A DNA stretch of 64,000 bases, from assembly GCA_028284445.1 (NCBI GenBank), contig JANQRS010000015.1, forward strand, positions 39,450 through 103,449, written 5' to 3'. How positions within the stretch are numbered: the first letter of the stretch is position 1; every line of letters starts with the position of its first letter. This document shows positions 26,865-35,496 of the stretch, in pieces. The notes beneath the pieces were generated by a model. That model searched no databases. It was not told where the DNA came from and was given only the letters and a program-made list of their open reading frames with translations. The position numbers and the translations under genes were made by a program. The DNA comes from Calditrichia bacterium (lineage in GTDB: Bacteria; Calditrichota; Calditrichia; RBG-13-44-9; J075).

Positions 26865-28306
26865 CAAAACCGTCTCCCATAAATCTCCTGCTCATCGAGG
26901 ACGAAGACTACGATGTCGCCCGTGTGCGCAATACGATTCAGCAATTCCGCGAACGAATCCAACTTCGGGACATCGTATCCAGCGGCAGCGAGGCCGTGGA
27001 GTTGATTTCTGCGAACCCCGATCATTACGACGTTGTTGTGATGGACTATCAGATTTCCGGTGGTCTCTCCGGTGAGAACCTGATTCGCAAAATAAAATCG
27101 CTTAGCCCAACCGCGCAAATCATCGTCATTACCAAACGCACCATCAATTTGAATGATCTGGAATTCGCCAATCGGCTCATCGACTCCGGCGCCATGTGGT
27201 ATTGCACCAAATATCCCGGGGACATCGAAGACTATATTTATCAACCAACCGATTTTGTCTTAAGCATCTTCAATGCCTACGAAAAAGCGCAGTTGGAACG
27301 TGACAAAAATCGCTCAACCAATCGCCTGCGCCAAAACATTGCGGACGCGATAAATGCCCGCCGCATTGTGGGCGAGTCGCCGCCAATGAAGGCGCTTCGC
27401 CAGCGAATCCGTCAATGCGCAAATATGGATGCCAACGTGCTGATTTTCGGCGCCTCAGGAACCGGCAAGGAACTGGTTGCCGCCAATATCCACTATCGCA
27501 GCGAACGCAGTCTGGAACAATTTGTCCCGGTCAACTGCGGCAGCCTGCCGGACGACCTCATCGAAAGTGAACTTTTTGGATTCAGCAAGGGCTCCTTCAC
27601 CGGTGCAGCCACTGCAAAGAAGGGCCTGTTTGAAGTGGCCCACAAAGGCACAATTTTTCTGGATGAAGTAGCAGAATTACCACTTGCCGCCCAGGTAAAA
27701 CTGCTGCGCGTCTTGCAAAATGGCGAAATCGACAAGATAGGCAGAACCGGCTCACTCAAGGTAGACGCTCGGGTAATCGCTGCAACCAATAAGGATCTGG
27801 AAGTAGAGGTTCGTGAGAAGCGCTTTCGCGAAGACTTGTATTATCGCCTGAATGTCGTTTCGATCAATGTGCCATCTCTGAAAGAGCGTCCGGATGACAT
27901 CCCGGACTTATTGCAACATTTCCTGGAAAAATACAGCCGTAAAATGGGCAATATCACCCCGGTAATTCAGCCGACGGCACTTGACACATTAAAACGGCAT
28001 CAGTGGCCGGGAAACGTTCGCCAGTTGGAGAATCTTGCACAGCGCCTCCTCTTTGAAGGCAATCGCATCGTGGATGAAGCCATAATGAGCAAAGTGCTCG
28101 GCTTATCAACCCTCTCCCCTGCCAATACCACGCTTAATTGGGATCCTAACAACATAATGCCTCTGCGCGAAATCGAAGAGGCCACTCGGCGGGAATATTT
28201 TATTTTTGTTCGCAATCATACCGAATCCGACGCAGAGGCAGCACGCAAGCTCGGGCTTGCCCCGCCCAATTATTACCGGATGTCGAAGAAGCTCGGGCTC
28301 AAATAG
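26861..28306 (+). CDS. Sigma54 response regulator (glucan module)
   Basis: A 481-aa regulator. The receiver (about 8-140) has IEDEDYD and phosphoacceptor D62 in VVMDYQ, with a long insert-rich C-terminal half (AMWYCTKYPGDIEDYIYQ) shared with its paralog at 61404. The AAA+ domain has GASGTGKE, a contact loop GSFTGA (Ala replaced by Ser), FLDEVAELP and WPGNVRQLENL. The Fis-type helix-turn-helix ends ARKLGLAPPNYYRMSKKLG. Translation starts at TTG in a TTGA overlap with the kinase, with GAGGAT 6 bases upstream. It is the likely activator of the sigma54 promoter at 28443, 137 bases after its own stop codon, which serves the first GH16 gene. Confidence 0.93.
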   Translation: MTKPSPINLLLIEDEDYDVARVRNTIQQFRERIQLRDIVSSGSEAVELISANPDHYDVVVMDYQISGGLSGENLIRKIKSLSPTAQIIVITKRTINLNDLEFANRLIDSGAMWYCTKYPGDIEDYIYQPTDFVLSIFNAYEKAQLERDKNRSTNRLRQNIADAINARRIVGESPPMKALRQRIRQCANMDANVLIFGASGTGKELVAANIHYRSERSLEQFVPVNCGSLPDDLIESELFGFSKGSFTGAATAKKGLFEVAHKGTIFLDEVAELPLAAQVKLLRVLQNGEIDKIGRTGSLKVDARVIAATNKDLEVEVREKRFREDLYYRLNVVSINVPSLKERPDDIPDLLQHFLEKYSRKMGNITPVIQPTALDTLKRHQWPGNVRQLENLAQRLLFEGNRIVDEAIMSKVLGLSTLSPANTTLNWDPNNIMPLREIEEATRREYFIFVRNHTESDAEAARKLGLAPPNYYRMSKKLGLK

Positions 28307-28333
28307 CAAGGCTCTCTCATCTCTCGCGCAGGT

Positions 28334-28373
28334 TGTACCAATAATAACGCTGACATTATCACAATAATAATCC
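28334..28373 (+). promoter_or_regulatory. Tandem activator-site candidates upstream of the GH16 sigma54 promoter
   Basis: TATCACAATAATAATCC at 28357-28373 starts 86 bases before the -24 element of the sigma54 promoter. A weaker copy (12 of 17 matches) starts 23 bases earlier at 28334. The same motif stands before the TonB receptor and the symporter. Binding by the adjacent response regulator is inferred from position and conservation. Confidence 0.6.
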
Positions 28374-28442
28374 CATCCATTTTCAAAGGCATATTTCGCC
28401 TAAAAAACCGTTCTGGAAGTCCTTTTGTTGCTGCGTTCATGT

Positions 28443-28458
28443 TGGCATATTCTCTGCA
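28443..28458 (+). promoter_or_regulatory. Sigma54 (-24/-12) promoter of the first GH16 gene
   Basis: TGGCATATTCTCTGCA matches the consensus TGGCAC-N5-TTGCA with GG and GC exactly 10 bases apart. It lies between the sigma54 response regulator and the glucanase gene, about 118 bases before the ATG. Confidence 0.8.
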
Positions 28459-28575
28459 CGTAACAATTGATGATTCACGATTATGGGGGCTCACGCGGCT
28501 TGCATGTTTACCGATCCTGTCCTGCTGAGGCAATTTTAAATGTGTTGCCCTTCCCGATATTCACCGGAGGTATGA

Positions 28576-30795
28576 ATGACATTTAAATCAGCGCGCTGCC
28601 GGCAAATTGCCTTTTCTTCCTTTCACCTGTTTTTCATTCTGCTCTTTGGCCTGACGCTTCCCATGACGGCGCAAAAATATCAACTGGTTTGGTCTGATGA
28701 ATTTGATGGCAACGAAGTAGATACCAGTAAATGGGACTTCCAGATCGGCGACGCCTGCGAACTGGTCATGGGATGCGGCTGGGGAAACAATGAGTTGCAA
28801 TATTATCGCAAGGAAAATGCCACTGTCAGCAACGGCAATCTTGTTATCACCGCGAAAGAAGAATCCTTTGGTGGCTTAAATTACACCTCTACGCGCATGC
28901 GGACCTTCGGCAAACAGGACTGGACCTATGGCCGCTTTGAGATGCGGGCCATTCTTCCGGAAGGTCAAGGAATTTGGCCGGCATTCTGGCTGCTTTTCAG
29001 CGATGAGACCTACGGCGGCTGGGCAGCCAGCGGAGAAATTGACATCATGGAAATGACCGGAGATCATCCGGAAAAGATCTTCGGAACCATTCATTATGGC
29101 GGTGAATATCCGGCAAACGTTTGGAACGGTAAAGATTTTACCCTTAAGAACGGCTCCTTCGCAGAAGACTATCATATCTTCGCTGTCGAGTGGGAGTATG
29201 GTGAAATCCGCTGGTATGTTGACGATGTTCATTACGCGACACAAACAGATTGGTATTCAACAGGCGCTCCCTACCCGGCGCCCTTTAATCACGATATGTA
29301 TTTGATACTAAATATTGCGGTTGGTGGCAATCTTCCCGGTTCCCCTGACGCAACAACAAGTTTCCCGCAAACCATGACGGTTGATTATGTCCGTGTCTAT
29401 CAAATGCTGGACAATGAGGCGCCAAAGCTGGCAATTACTGCCCCGGCGAAGGGCGCAAAATTCAATGCTGGCGACAATCTGACTATAAAAGCAGATGTTA
29501 TCGACGAACCCGGTACCATCCGCAAAGTGGAATTTTTCCAGGGAGAGGCCAAGCTCGCTGAAACCAGAAAAGCTCCCTACCAGTTTGAGATTAAGGATGT
29601 TGCGGCGGGCAGCTACGAGATTAATGTCAAAGCAACTGACAACCAGGGCGCAATTGCTACTGATAAGGTCAACATTACCGTCGGCAAGGAGCAGCAATCC
29701 CCTTACAAGATGAAGGCAGCGGCCATCCCCGGCATCGTTGAGGCAGAACATTTTGATCTAGGCGGCGAAGATATTGCCTGGTTCGATAGCGACCCAGCAA
29801 CACAACGAAGTGAAGGATACCGTGGCGACACCGGTGTTGATATCGAACGCAACAGCGACTTTGACCTCGGTTTCAATGTCACCGATACCCGCGCCGGTGA
29901 GTGGCTTGAATATCAGGTAAACATTGCTCAAAGCGGCACCTACTTAATCGATCTGCGAATTGCTTCCGATAACGACGATGGCATCGCCCATATTAAATTT
30001 GACGGTGCCGATAAGACCGGTCCGATTGCCATCACAAATACGGACAGCTTGCAAAACTGGGCGACGGTGCGCACGCGTGCATTGAAACTGGATGCCGGTA
30101 TACAAACCATGCGCCTGGCCATCGATAAGGGCGGTTTCAATATCAACAGCATTGAAATCGAAATTGATGCCCCCACTGGCAATGATCAGGTGCATCTCTT
30201 CGAAGATTTTGAGGATGATGATCTTTCCGGATGGCGCTATTTCCCGGGCAGCGAAGGCGCAAGTGTTAAAGGCAGAACCGCCGGCAAACTTCCTGTGAAC
30301 GGCGACCGCTATTTTGCTGTTTTGGCTGAAGGTGCGGGATCCGCAAGCAAATTTTACGGCGGTGGCTATATAAACCTTAACAATAGTGACCAGGTCAACA
30401 TTCCCTGGGAACCCTGGATTAATTTATGGGTCAACATAAGTAGCGCCAGCACCGTTGATCGATTTTCTCTGGAGCTGACCTTCCGTGAAGATCGCGATGG
30501 CAATGGCTGGACCAATGGACGAGAAGACTCGAGAAAGCTGGTGTTGCCATTCGCAAAAGCCCAGTTCAAGGATGAGTGGATGCTGATTAGCAAGCCCCTT
30601 TCGGACCTGATAGATGTAGGTACCGGCGGCAATGGCTATCTTGAGGGTAAGCTGGATGAATTTGTGATCGTCGTTGCCGATGTCGAAGGCGAAAACCCAT
30701 CAAAACTACGTTTTGCCATGGATGAAATCACCTTCAGCAGCGGCGGAACACCCGAACGCTTTTTGAAGAAACACGAAATGCGCTTGAAGAAATAA
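28576..30795 (+). CDS. Secreted GH16 beta-glucanase with Ig-like and CBM6-like domains
   Basis: A 739-aa exported enzyme. A signal peptide (about 1-32) precedes the GH16 domain (about 36-275), whose catalytic motif is GEIDIME, with nucleophile E154 and acid/base E159. An Ig-like domain follows (about 285-370; DEPGTIRKVEFFQGEAKLAE), then a CBM6-like module (about 385-540; GIVEAEHFDLGGED ... AGEWLEYQVNI). The final 190 residues form a beta-rich region of unknown role (LFEDFEDDDLSGW). There is no sorting domain at the end (LKKHEMRLKK). Laminarinase or another beta-1,3-glucanase activity is likely from the family. It is under an own sigma54 promoter and next to a sugar-sensing operon. Confidence 0.93.
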   Translation: MTFKSARCRQIAFSSFHLFFILLFGLTLPMTAQKYQLVWSDEFDGNEVDTSKWDFQIGDACELVMGCGWGNNELQYYRKENATVSNGNLVITAKEESFGGLNYTSTRMRTFGKQDWTYGRFEMRAILPEGQGIWPAFWLLFSDETYGGWAASGEIDIMEMTGDHPEKIFGTIHYGGEYPANVWNGKDFTLKNGSFAEDYHIFAVEWEYGEIRWYVDDVHYATQTDWYSTGAPYPAPFNHDMYLILNIAVGGNLPGSPDATTSFPQTMTVDYVRVYQMLDNEAPKLAITAPAKGAKFNAGDNLTIKADVIDEPGTIRKVEFFQGEAKLAETRKAPYQFEIKDVAAGSYEINVKATDNQGAIATDKVNITVGKEQQSPYKMKAAAIPGIVEAEHFDLGGEDIAWFDSDPATQRSEGYRGDTGVDIERNSDFDLGFNVTDTRAGEWLEYQVNIAQSGTYLIDLRIASDNDDGIAHIKFDGADKTGPIAITNTDSLQNWATVRTRALKLDAGIQTMRLAIDKGGFNINSIEIEIDAPTGNDQVHLFEDFEDDDLSGWRYFPGSEGASVKGRTAGKLPVNGDRYFAVLAEGAGSASKFYGGGYINLNNSDQVNIPWEPWINLWVNISSASTVDRFSLELTFREDRDGNGWTNGREDSRKLVLPFAKAQFKDEWMLISKPLSDLIDVGTGGNGYLEGKLDEFVIVVADVEGENPSKLRFAMDEITFSSGGTPERFLKKHEMRLKK

Positions 30796-30886
30796 GATCA
30801 ATTACTACCTTATACGAACCTGATTGGCGACCCAATATGTGCCAACGGGAACATGGCTATTTGACATAAAACCATTGGAGGCCCCT

Positions 30887-31756
30887 ATGCCAATGTATCC
30901 ATATGCCCGATTATTCCGACTCGGTTTGTCTATGTTGATCGCCGGGTTGATACTGCTTCTCGCCAGTTGCGACAGCGGATCTGACTCGCAGGATGATACC
31001 GGAGAATTTGATCTGCCCGGTTGGCGACTGGTTTGGCAGGATGAATTTAATGGCAATGCCATAGATGACACGAAGTGGAGCCACGAAGTCAATGCGGACG
31101 GCGGTGGCAATAACGAACTGCAGTATTATACGGATCGCGCTGAAAACTCCTACGTGGAGAACGGTTCACTGGTCATCCAGGCTTTAAGTGAAAGATTTAC
31201 CGGCCCCGGCGGCACGCGCGATTATACTTCAGCGCGGCTGCGCTCTTTGTTCAAAGGCGACTGGCTATATGGTCGCTTCGACGTGCGTGCGAAGCTTCCG
31301 ATTGGCCGAGGGTTATGGCCGGCAGTCTGGATGTTACCGTCCGACTGGCAATACGGTGGTTGGGCAGCGAGCGGCGAAATTGATATCATGGAACTGGTCG
31401 GCCACGAACCGTCACGCGTTCACGGAACTATTCATCATGGCGCGTCTTTTCCAAACAATATCAGCACCGGCGATCATTTTGACCTGGTATTGGGCACCTT
31501 CAATGACGACTACCATCTCTTCACGCTGGAATGGGAAGAAACCGAAATGCGCTGGTATGTCGACGGCATTCATTACCTGACGATCAATGACTGGTCAACG
31601 ACCGGAGCGGATTTTCCGGCGCCTTTTGACAAGCGTTTCCATATGCTGCTCAACGTGGCAGTCGGTGGCAACTGGCCTGGCAGCCCGGACGCCAGCACGG
31701 TTTTTCCACAAACGATGGAAATAGATTACGTGCGAGTGTATGAAAAAACGGAATAG
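30887..31756 (+). CDS. GH16 beta-glucanase lipoprotein
   Basis: A 289-aa lipoprotein enzyme: a lipobox LLLASC with lipid cysteine C28, then a single GH16 domain (about 45-287). The catalytic motif is GEIDIME, with E164 and E169, and the domain resembles the GH16 domain encoded just upstream throughout (GWAASGEIDIME; NVAVGGNWPGSPD). Lipidation would keep it on the outer membrane while the upstream enzyme is released. I chose the ATG at 30887 because GGAGG stands 6 bases upstream and a clean lipoprotein signal begins there; a TTG at 30824 is in frame but lacks support. It is 91 bases after the first GH16 gene. Confidence 0.93.
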   Translation: MPMYPYARLFRLGLSMLIAGLILLLASCDSGSDSQDDTGEFDLPGWRLVWQDEFNGNAIDDTKWSHEVNADGGGNNELQYYTDRAENSYVENGSLVIQALSERFTGPGGTRDYTSARLRSLFKGDWLYGRFDVRAKLPIGRGLWPAVWMLPSDWQYGGWAASGEIDIMELVGHEPSRVHGTIHHGASFPNNISTGDHFDLVLGTFNDDYHLFTLEWEETEMRWYVDGIHYLTINDWSTTGADFPAPFDKRFHMLLNVAVGGNWPGSPDASTVFPQTMEIDYVRVYEKTE

Positions 31757-31762
31757 GAGATC

Positions 31763-31839
31763 AAATTCCAAATTTCAACAGGCAAGATTCCAAAGGTCCT
31801 CAATGTATTTGGAATTTTTTCTGTTGGAATTTGGAATTT
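31763..31839. repeat. Nested inverted repeat built on TTGGAATTT words
   Basis: Outer arms 31763-31781 and 31821-31839 pair over 19 bp with one mismatch; inner arms ATTCCAAA (31787-31794) and its complement (31808-31815) pair inside. It follows the GH16 lipoprotein gene, so it may end or stabilise that mRNA, but a T-run lies only inside the structure. Half of the element recurs at 37883-37901. Confidence 0.75.
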
Positions 31840-31907
31840 ACTCTTGTGTATGCAGTTTGTAATTCTTATCAACCACCATCTTCGCGCAACACCTTCTGGG
31901 AATACAC

Positions 31908-33572
31908 ATGCAGTCACACCGGATCAAACAGGCTTTGCTGCTAATTATATTCTTCTTCACAATCTTCGATTCGGCTATAGCTGATCCGGTTTCATTGCGG
32001 ACAGATATTACCCTCCGCAGCGTCGCAACGACCCATGCCAATTGCGTTCGCATTGATCGCTCTCCTTCCGGCACCCATCTCTTTTATGCCCGCCAAAACG
32101 GCAATATTTGGGAAGTGGATATAGCCACTGGCGATCGGACACGGATTTTCTTCGGCGTCGCCACCGGCATTACCTCCTTGCTTGGCTTTGCAGTATCCAG
32201 CGACAGCACATTCTTCGTGCTGGGAAACGTCAACAGTGGCAGTAACACCATTGGCCGCCTACGGAAGGCCGAAGCGCCGGACTACCTTTGGACGACAGTT
32301 GTTGAGACCGAGCCCTACCCGCGGAGCAGCACAGCCTTCGATCACTTCTGGAATGCCCTGGCGATTGACCCGAACGGTGAGTATATCTACATCAACAGCG
32401 GCTCGCGAACGGACCACGGCGAGATCCAGAGCAATAACGGTGCTTTTCCGGATATCCGCGAAACCGCCTTAACCTCGGCAATCCTGCGCATCCCGATCGA
32501 TAGCGAAAACCTGGTTTTGCCGGACAACGCAGACTCACTGGCGGCAAACGGATATCTCTATGCCGATGGCGTGCGCAACACCTTCGATCTCGCCTTTGCC
32601 GGGAACGGCGATTTGTTTGGCGCGGAGAATTCCGGTGACCGCGATGATGGCGACGAACTCAACTGGATTCGCGAGGGGAATCATTACGGCTTTCCCTGGC
32701 GGATGGGCACCAACGATACTCCGCAGCAATTTTCTGATTACGATCCCAATGCTGACAATTTGATTCCACGGAGTTCGATTTCCTGGACCAGTGGATTCTT
32801 CACCAATGATCCGAATTATCCGCCGCCGCCAGCTGACGTCGTGTTTACCGATCCGGTTTTGAATAGCGGCCCCGACGACGACAAGTTCCGCGATGCAGTG
32901 GATGGCCTGGTTAAAGATGCCAGTGACGGAGGCACAACGGTCGGTTCTTTCACACCGCATAAATCGCCGCTCGGTCTGGTTTTCGACCGCGATAGCATTC
33001 TCGTGGAAGCCTATCGCGGTGGCGGGTTTATACTGGGGTGGACGGATTCCGGGAGTGGACTCTACGGGCCCTTCGGCCTGCCGGGAGAAGACCTGGCATT
33101 CATGGACCTTGATTACAATGCCGCAGAAGATCGCTACGAGATGACCACCGAACGCATTGTTGAGAACTTCCAACTCCCGATCGACGCAGTGATGATTGAT
33201 GACAAAATCTACGTGCTTGAATTCGACTTTGGCTCTGCGCAGAATATTTGGGAAGTGAGCATACCGTCAACCTTGACCAGCATTGAAGACCAGCCAACGA
33301 TCAGCGAATCGTTTAGGCTGCGCCAAAACTATCCGAATCCATTTAATCCCACTACCACGATTCAGTATCAATTGAAGCAGAGTGGTCCGGTTTCACTGGC
33401 AATCTACAATCTCACCGGACAACTCGTGCGCACGCTGGTTGATGAACACCAGCCTAGCGGCAGTTACTCAATCACCTTCGACGCCAGCTACCTTGCGAGC
33501 GGTATCTATTTTTACAAACTGGAAAATGAGCAAGGGCAATCAAAAGTGCGTAAGATGGTCCTGATGAAGTAG
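31908..33572 (+). CDS. Secreted PQQ-type sugar dehydrogenase-like protein with type A sorting domain
   Basis: A 554-aa exported protein. A signal peptide (about 1-25) precedes a beta-propeller like the soluble glucose/sorbosone dehydrogenases: GVRNTFDLAFAGNG, GDELNWIREGNHYGFPW and HKSPLGLVFD. These enzymes oxidise aldoses with PQQ and calcium; whether PQQ is made here is unknown. Blade 1 region is short of the classical catalytic His segment, so activity is uncertain. The last 80 residues form a type 9 secretion sorting domain (LRQNYPNPFNPTT ... VRKMVLMK), so the protein is exported to the cell surface. It follows the two glucanases on the same strand and may act on sugars they release. Confidence 0.82.
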   Translation: MQSHRIKQALLLIIFFFTIFDSAIADPVSLRTDITLRSVATTHANCVRIDRSPSGTHLFYARQNGNIWEVDIATGDRTRIFFGVATGITSLLGFAVSSDSTFFVLGNVNSGSNTIGRLRKAEAPDYLWTTVVETEPYPRSSTAFDHFWNALAIDPNGEYIYINSGSRTDHGEIQSNNGAFPDIRETALTSAILRIPIDSENLVLPDNADSLAANGYLYADGVRNTFDLAFAGNGDLFGAENSGDRDDGDELNWIREGNHYGFPWRMGTNDTPQQFSDYDPNADNLIPRSSISWTSGFFTNDPNYPPPPADVVFTDPVLNSGPDDDKFRDAVDGLVKDASDGGTTVGSFTPHKSPLGLVFDRDSILVEAYRGGGFILGWTDSGSGLYGPFGLPGEDLAFMDLDYNAAEDRYEMTTERIVENFQLPIDAVMIDDKIYVLEFDFGSAQNIWEVSIPSTLTSIEDQPTISESFRLRQNYPNPFNPTTTIQYQLKQSGPVSLAIYNLTGQLVRTLVDEHQPSGSYSITFDASYLASGIYFYKLENEQGQSKVRKMVLMK

Positions 33573-33592
33573 AAGCAGAATGTTATTGCTAT

Positions 33593-33782
33593 CCCCCCTA
33601 TAAGTCCACGGGGTTGCAGTATAAAGATTTACCACGAATTGACGCGAATTTTCACCAAAATGCAAGCATATTCTATACTTGACTCGCAGATTATTGAACA
33701 ATTTGTGTCCATTCGCGAGGATTCGTGTTGATCTTTTTTGTTTCGCAACACCTTGTGTCCCCCCTGGGGACATATAGGGGGA
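33593..33782. repeat. Split copy of the 42-bp palindrome with a 140-bp insert
   Basis: The left half (33593-33614, TCCCCCCTATAAGTCC) and the right half (33757-33782, GGGGACATATAGGGGG) of the palindrome at 10293-10334 flank about 140 bp. The insert has imperfect inverted ends (CACGAATTGACGCGAAT at 33634-33650 and its 14/17 complement at 33711-33727). It looks like an element that has entered a palindrome. No gene lies in this 250-bp gap. Confidence 0.65.
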
Positions 33783-33822
33783 TTTTTATATCAGCACACG
33801 GAAAACCATTAGGGCTATTTGA

Positions 33823-35382
33823 ATGAAAATTTTCTATTCACTCCTCCTCTCCATCCTCCTCAGCTCAACCCTTCTCGCGCAAACCAGCATTGACTCGGTT
33901 GCCAATCATAAAGATTGGGGATGGGACGCGGTTGTTTTGCAAAATCAATTCATTACGCTTTCCGTGGTACCGGATATCGGTGCGCGCATCATGCAATACG
34001 AATTTGATGGGCATGAATCGATCTTCGTAAATCCCGATGAAACCGGCAATATCTATGCGCCCAGCGCCAGCTCCGGCTGGCCAAATTTTGGCGGTTACAA
34101 AACCTGGCCGGCGCCTCAGGACAATTGGGGATGGCCACCGCCACCAACGCTGGATCATGGCGACTACACCTCTGTTATAGAAGTTAACTCCCCGGATTCG
34201 GTTACCGTGCTGACTACCAGCCCAATCGAACAATGGCGCACTCCGGAGCTTCAATTTGAGCGACGGACAACGATTTACCGCAATTCTACCCGCGTGCGGG
34301 TGGAACAGACCATAATCAACACCGGGAATGCCAGCGCAGACTGGAGCGTTTGGGATGTCACGCAGAATATTGTTGAACATGACGCCAGCGGCGATTTCGA
34401 GAACTTCTGGGTCTACTTCCCCATCAATCCGGAAAGCATTTGGGGCGAGGATGGCGTTCGAACAAGTGCGCCTTCGTCTGCTTGGCAAGGCGAAGTAGCA
34501 CCGGGTGTCTACGGGGTTCGCTTCTTCCCGGAAGGCAAAAAGATATTCGCAGATTCACACCTCGGTTGGATCAGCTATGTGGATGAGCGCGACGGCTATA
34601 CCTACATCAAGACTTTTGATATCTACCCTGATCAAATCTATCCGGATCAGGGAGCGCGGGTAGAAGTATGGATCAATAGCTCCCCTCGCTACCTGGAAGT
34701 AGAAGTCCTCAGCCCAATTGTTACCCTGGCTGCAAATGGCGGCCGTTATACATTTGTCGAGGAATGGTGGGCAACGCGGCTCTCCGGTCCAACCCTCTTT
34801 GCCAATCGTATTGGCGCAATCGAAACACGTTTGGCTTTTGATTCTACAAGTAGTCAGTGGAGCGGCACCTACGGCGTTTACGAGCCGGGGACCCTACAGC
34901 TGGTTTTTACGGGTGCTGGTGGGGATATCGACAGTGGAATTGCACATGCTGTGACACCGGATTCAACCTTCGCTTTGCAGGAAGCCAGGAATATTCCGGA
35001 CGGCGCTGAACGGGTTGAACTAAGATTCACCAACGCTGCCGGGCATGTAACAGGCGTTCTCGAAGGGAGTACTATTGAACCACTGCTAAACATAAGCGGT
35101 GCTGAACAACTGCCCTCCGGATATTCGCTGGCGCAAAACTATCCGAATCCGTTCAATCCGACAACAATTATCGAATACCGGCTTTCACGGGCAGCGCAGG
35201 CGTCGCTCAATCTCTACAATATCAGCGGTCAGTTGGTTGAAATAATTCTTAGCAAACACCACCAGGCCGGCATTCATACACTCAAATACGATGCCGGACA
35301 TCTGCCGGGAGGGATCTATTTCTACGAATTGGTCAGCGATGATGGTTTTTCGGCAGCAAAGAAGATGGTGTTGTTGAAGTAG
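33823..35382 (+). CDS. Secreted DUF4380-like protein with type A sorting domain
   Basis: A 519-aa exported protein. A signal peptide (about 1-20) precedes a galactose-mutarotase-like supersandwich: LQNQFITLSVVPDIGARIMQYEF, a Trp-rich loop (KTWPAPQDNWGWPPPP), and TIYRNSTRVRVEQTIINTG. This pattern fits DUF4380 proteins, which are often found in carbohydrate gene clusters; the reaction is not known. The last 85 residues carry a type 9 sorting domain (LAQNYPNPFNPTT ... AKKMVLLK). It lies downstream of the glucanase and sugar dehydrogenase genes, so binding or processing of a sugar at the cell surface is inferred. Confidence 0.78.
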   Translation: MKIFYSLLLSILLSSTLLAQTSIDSVANHKDWGWDAVVLQNQFITLSVVPDIGARIMQYEFDGHESIFVNPDETGNIYAPSASSGWPNFGGYKTWPAPQDNWGWPPPPTLDHGDYTSVIEVNSPDSVTVLTTSPIEQWRTPELQFERRTTIYRNSTRVRVEQTIINTGNASADWSVWDVTQNIVEHDASGDFENFWVYFPINPESIWGEDGVRTSAPSSAWQGEVAPGVYGVRFFPEGKKIFADSHLGWISYVDERDGYTYIKTFDIYPDQIYPDQGARVEVWINSSPRYLEVEVLSPIVTLAANGGRYTFVEEWWATRLSGPTLFANRIGAIETRLAFDSTSSQWSGTYGVYEPGTLQLVFTGAGGDIDSGIAHAVTPDSTFALQEARNIPDGAERVELRFTNAAGHVTGVLEGSTIEPLLNISGAEQLPSGYSLAQNYPNPFNPTTIIEYRLSRAAQASLNLYNISGQLVEIILSKHHQAGIHTLKYDAGHLPGGIYFYELVSDDGFSAAKKMVLLK

Positions 35383-35419
35383 GTGTGTGCGGGAGGAAAT
35401 TATAGAGATTCGGAAAAGC

Positions 35420-35461
35420 GTCCCCCCTCTATCTCCCCCCGGGGGGAGATAGAGGGGGGAC
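35420..35461. repeat. Perfect 42-bp palindrome (copy B)
   Basis: The arms 35420-35440 and 35441-35461 are exact reverse complements with no loop. The design (C6, pyrimidine/purine core, C6, then G6) copies that at 10293-10334, but the core is CTATCT here. It lies between converging genes (33823-35382 and 35497-37824), where it could stop transcription from both sides. Confidence 0.95.
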
Positions 35462-35496
35462 TGCCCAACGCAAATGCAACCTCTTATTTCCCTCAA

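Noticed and set aside
24016..35382. Classical polysaccharide utilisation locus with SusC/SusD pair
   Set aside because: A TonB receptor is present at 46757, but no SusD-like lipoprotein was found next to it or the glucanases, so the label would overstate the evidence.
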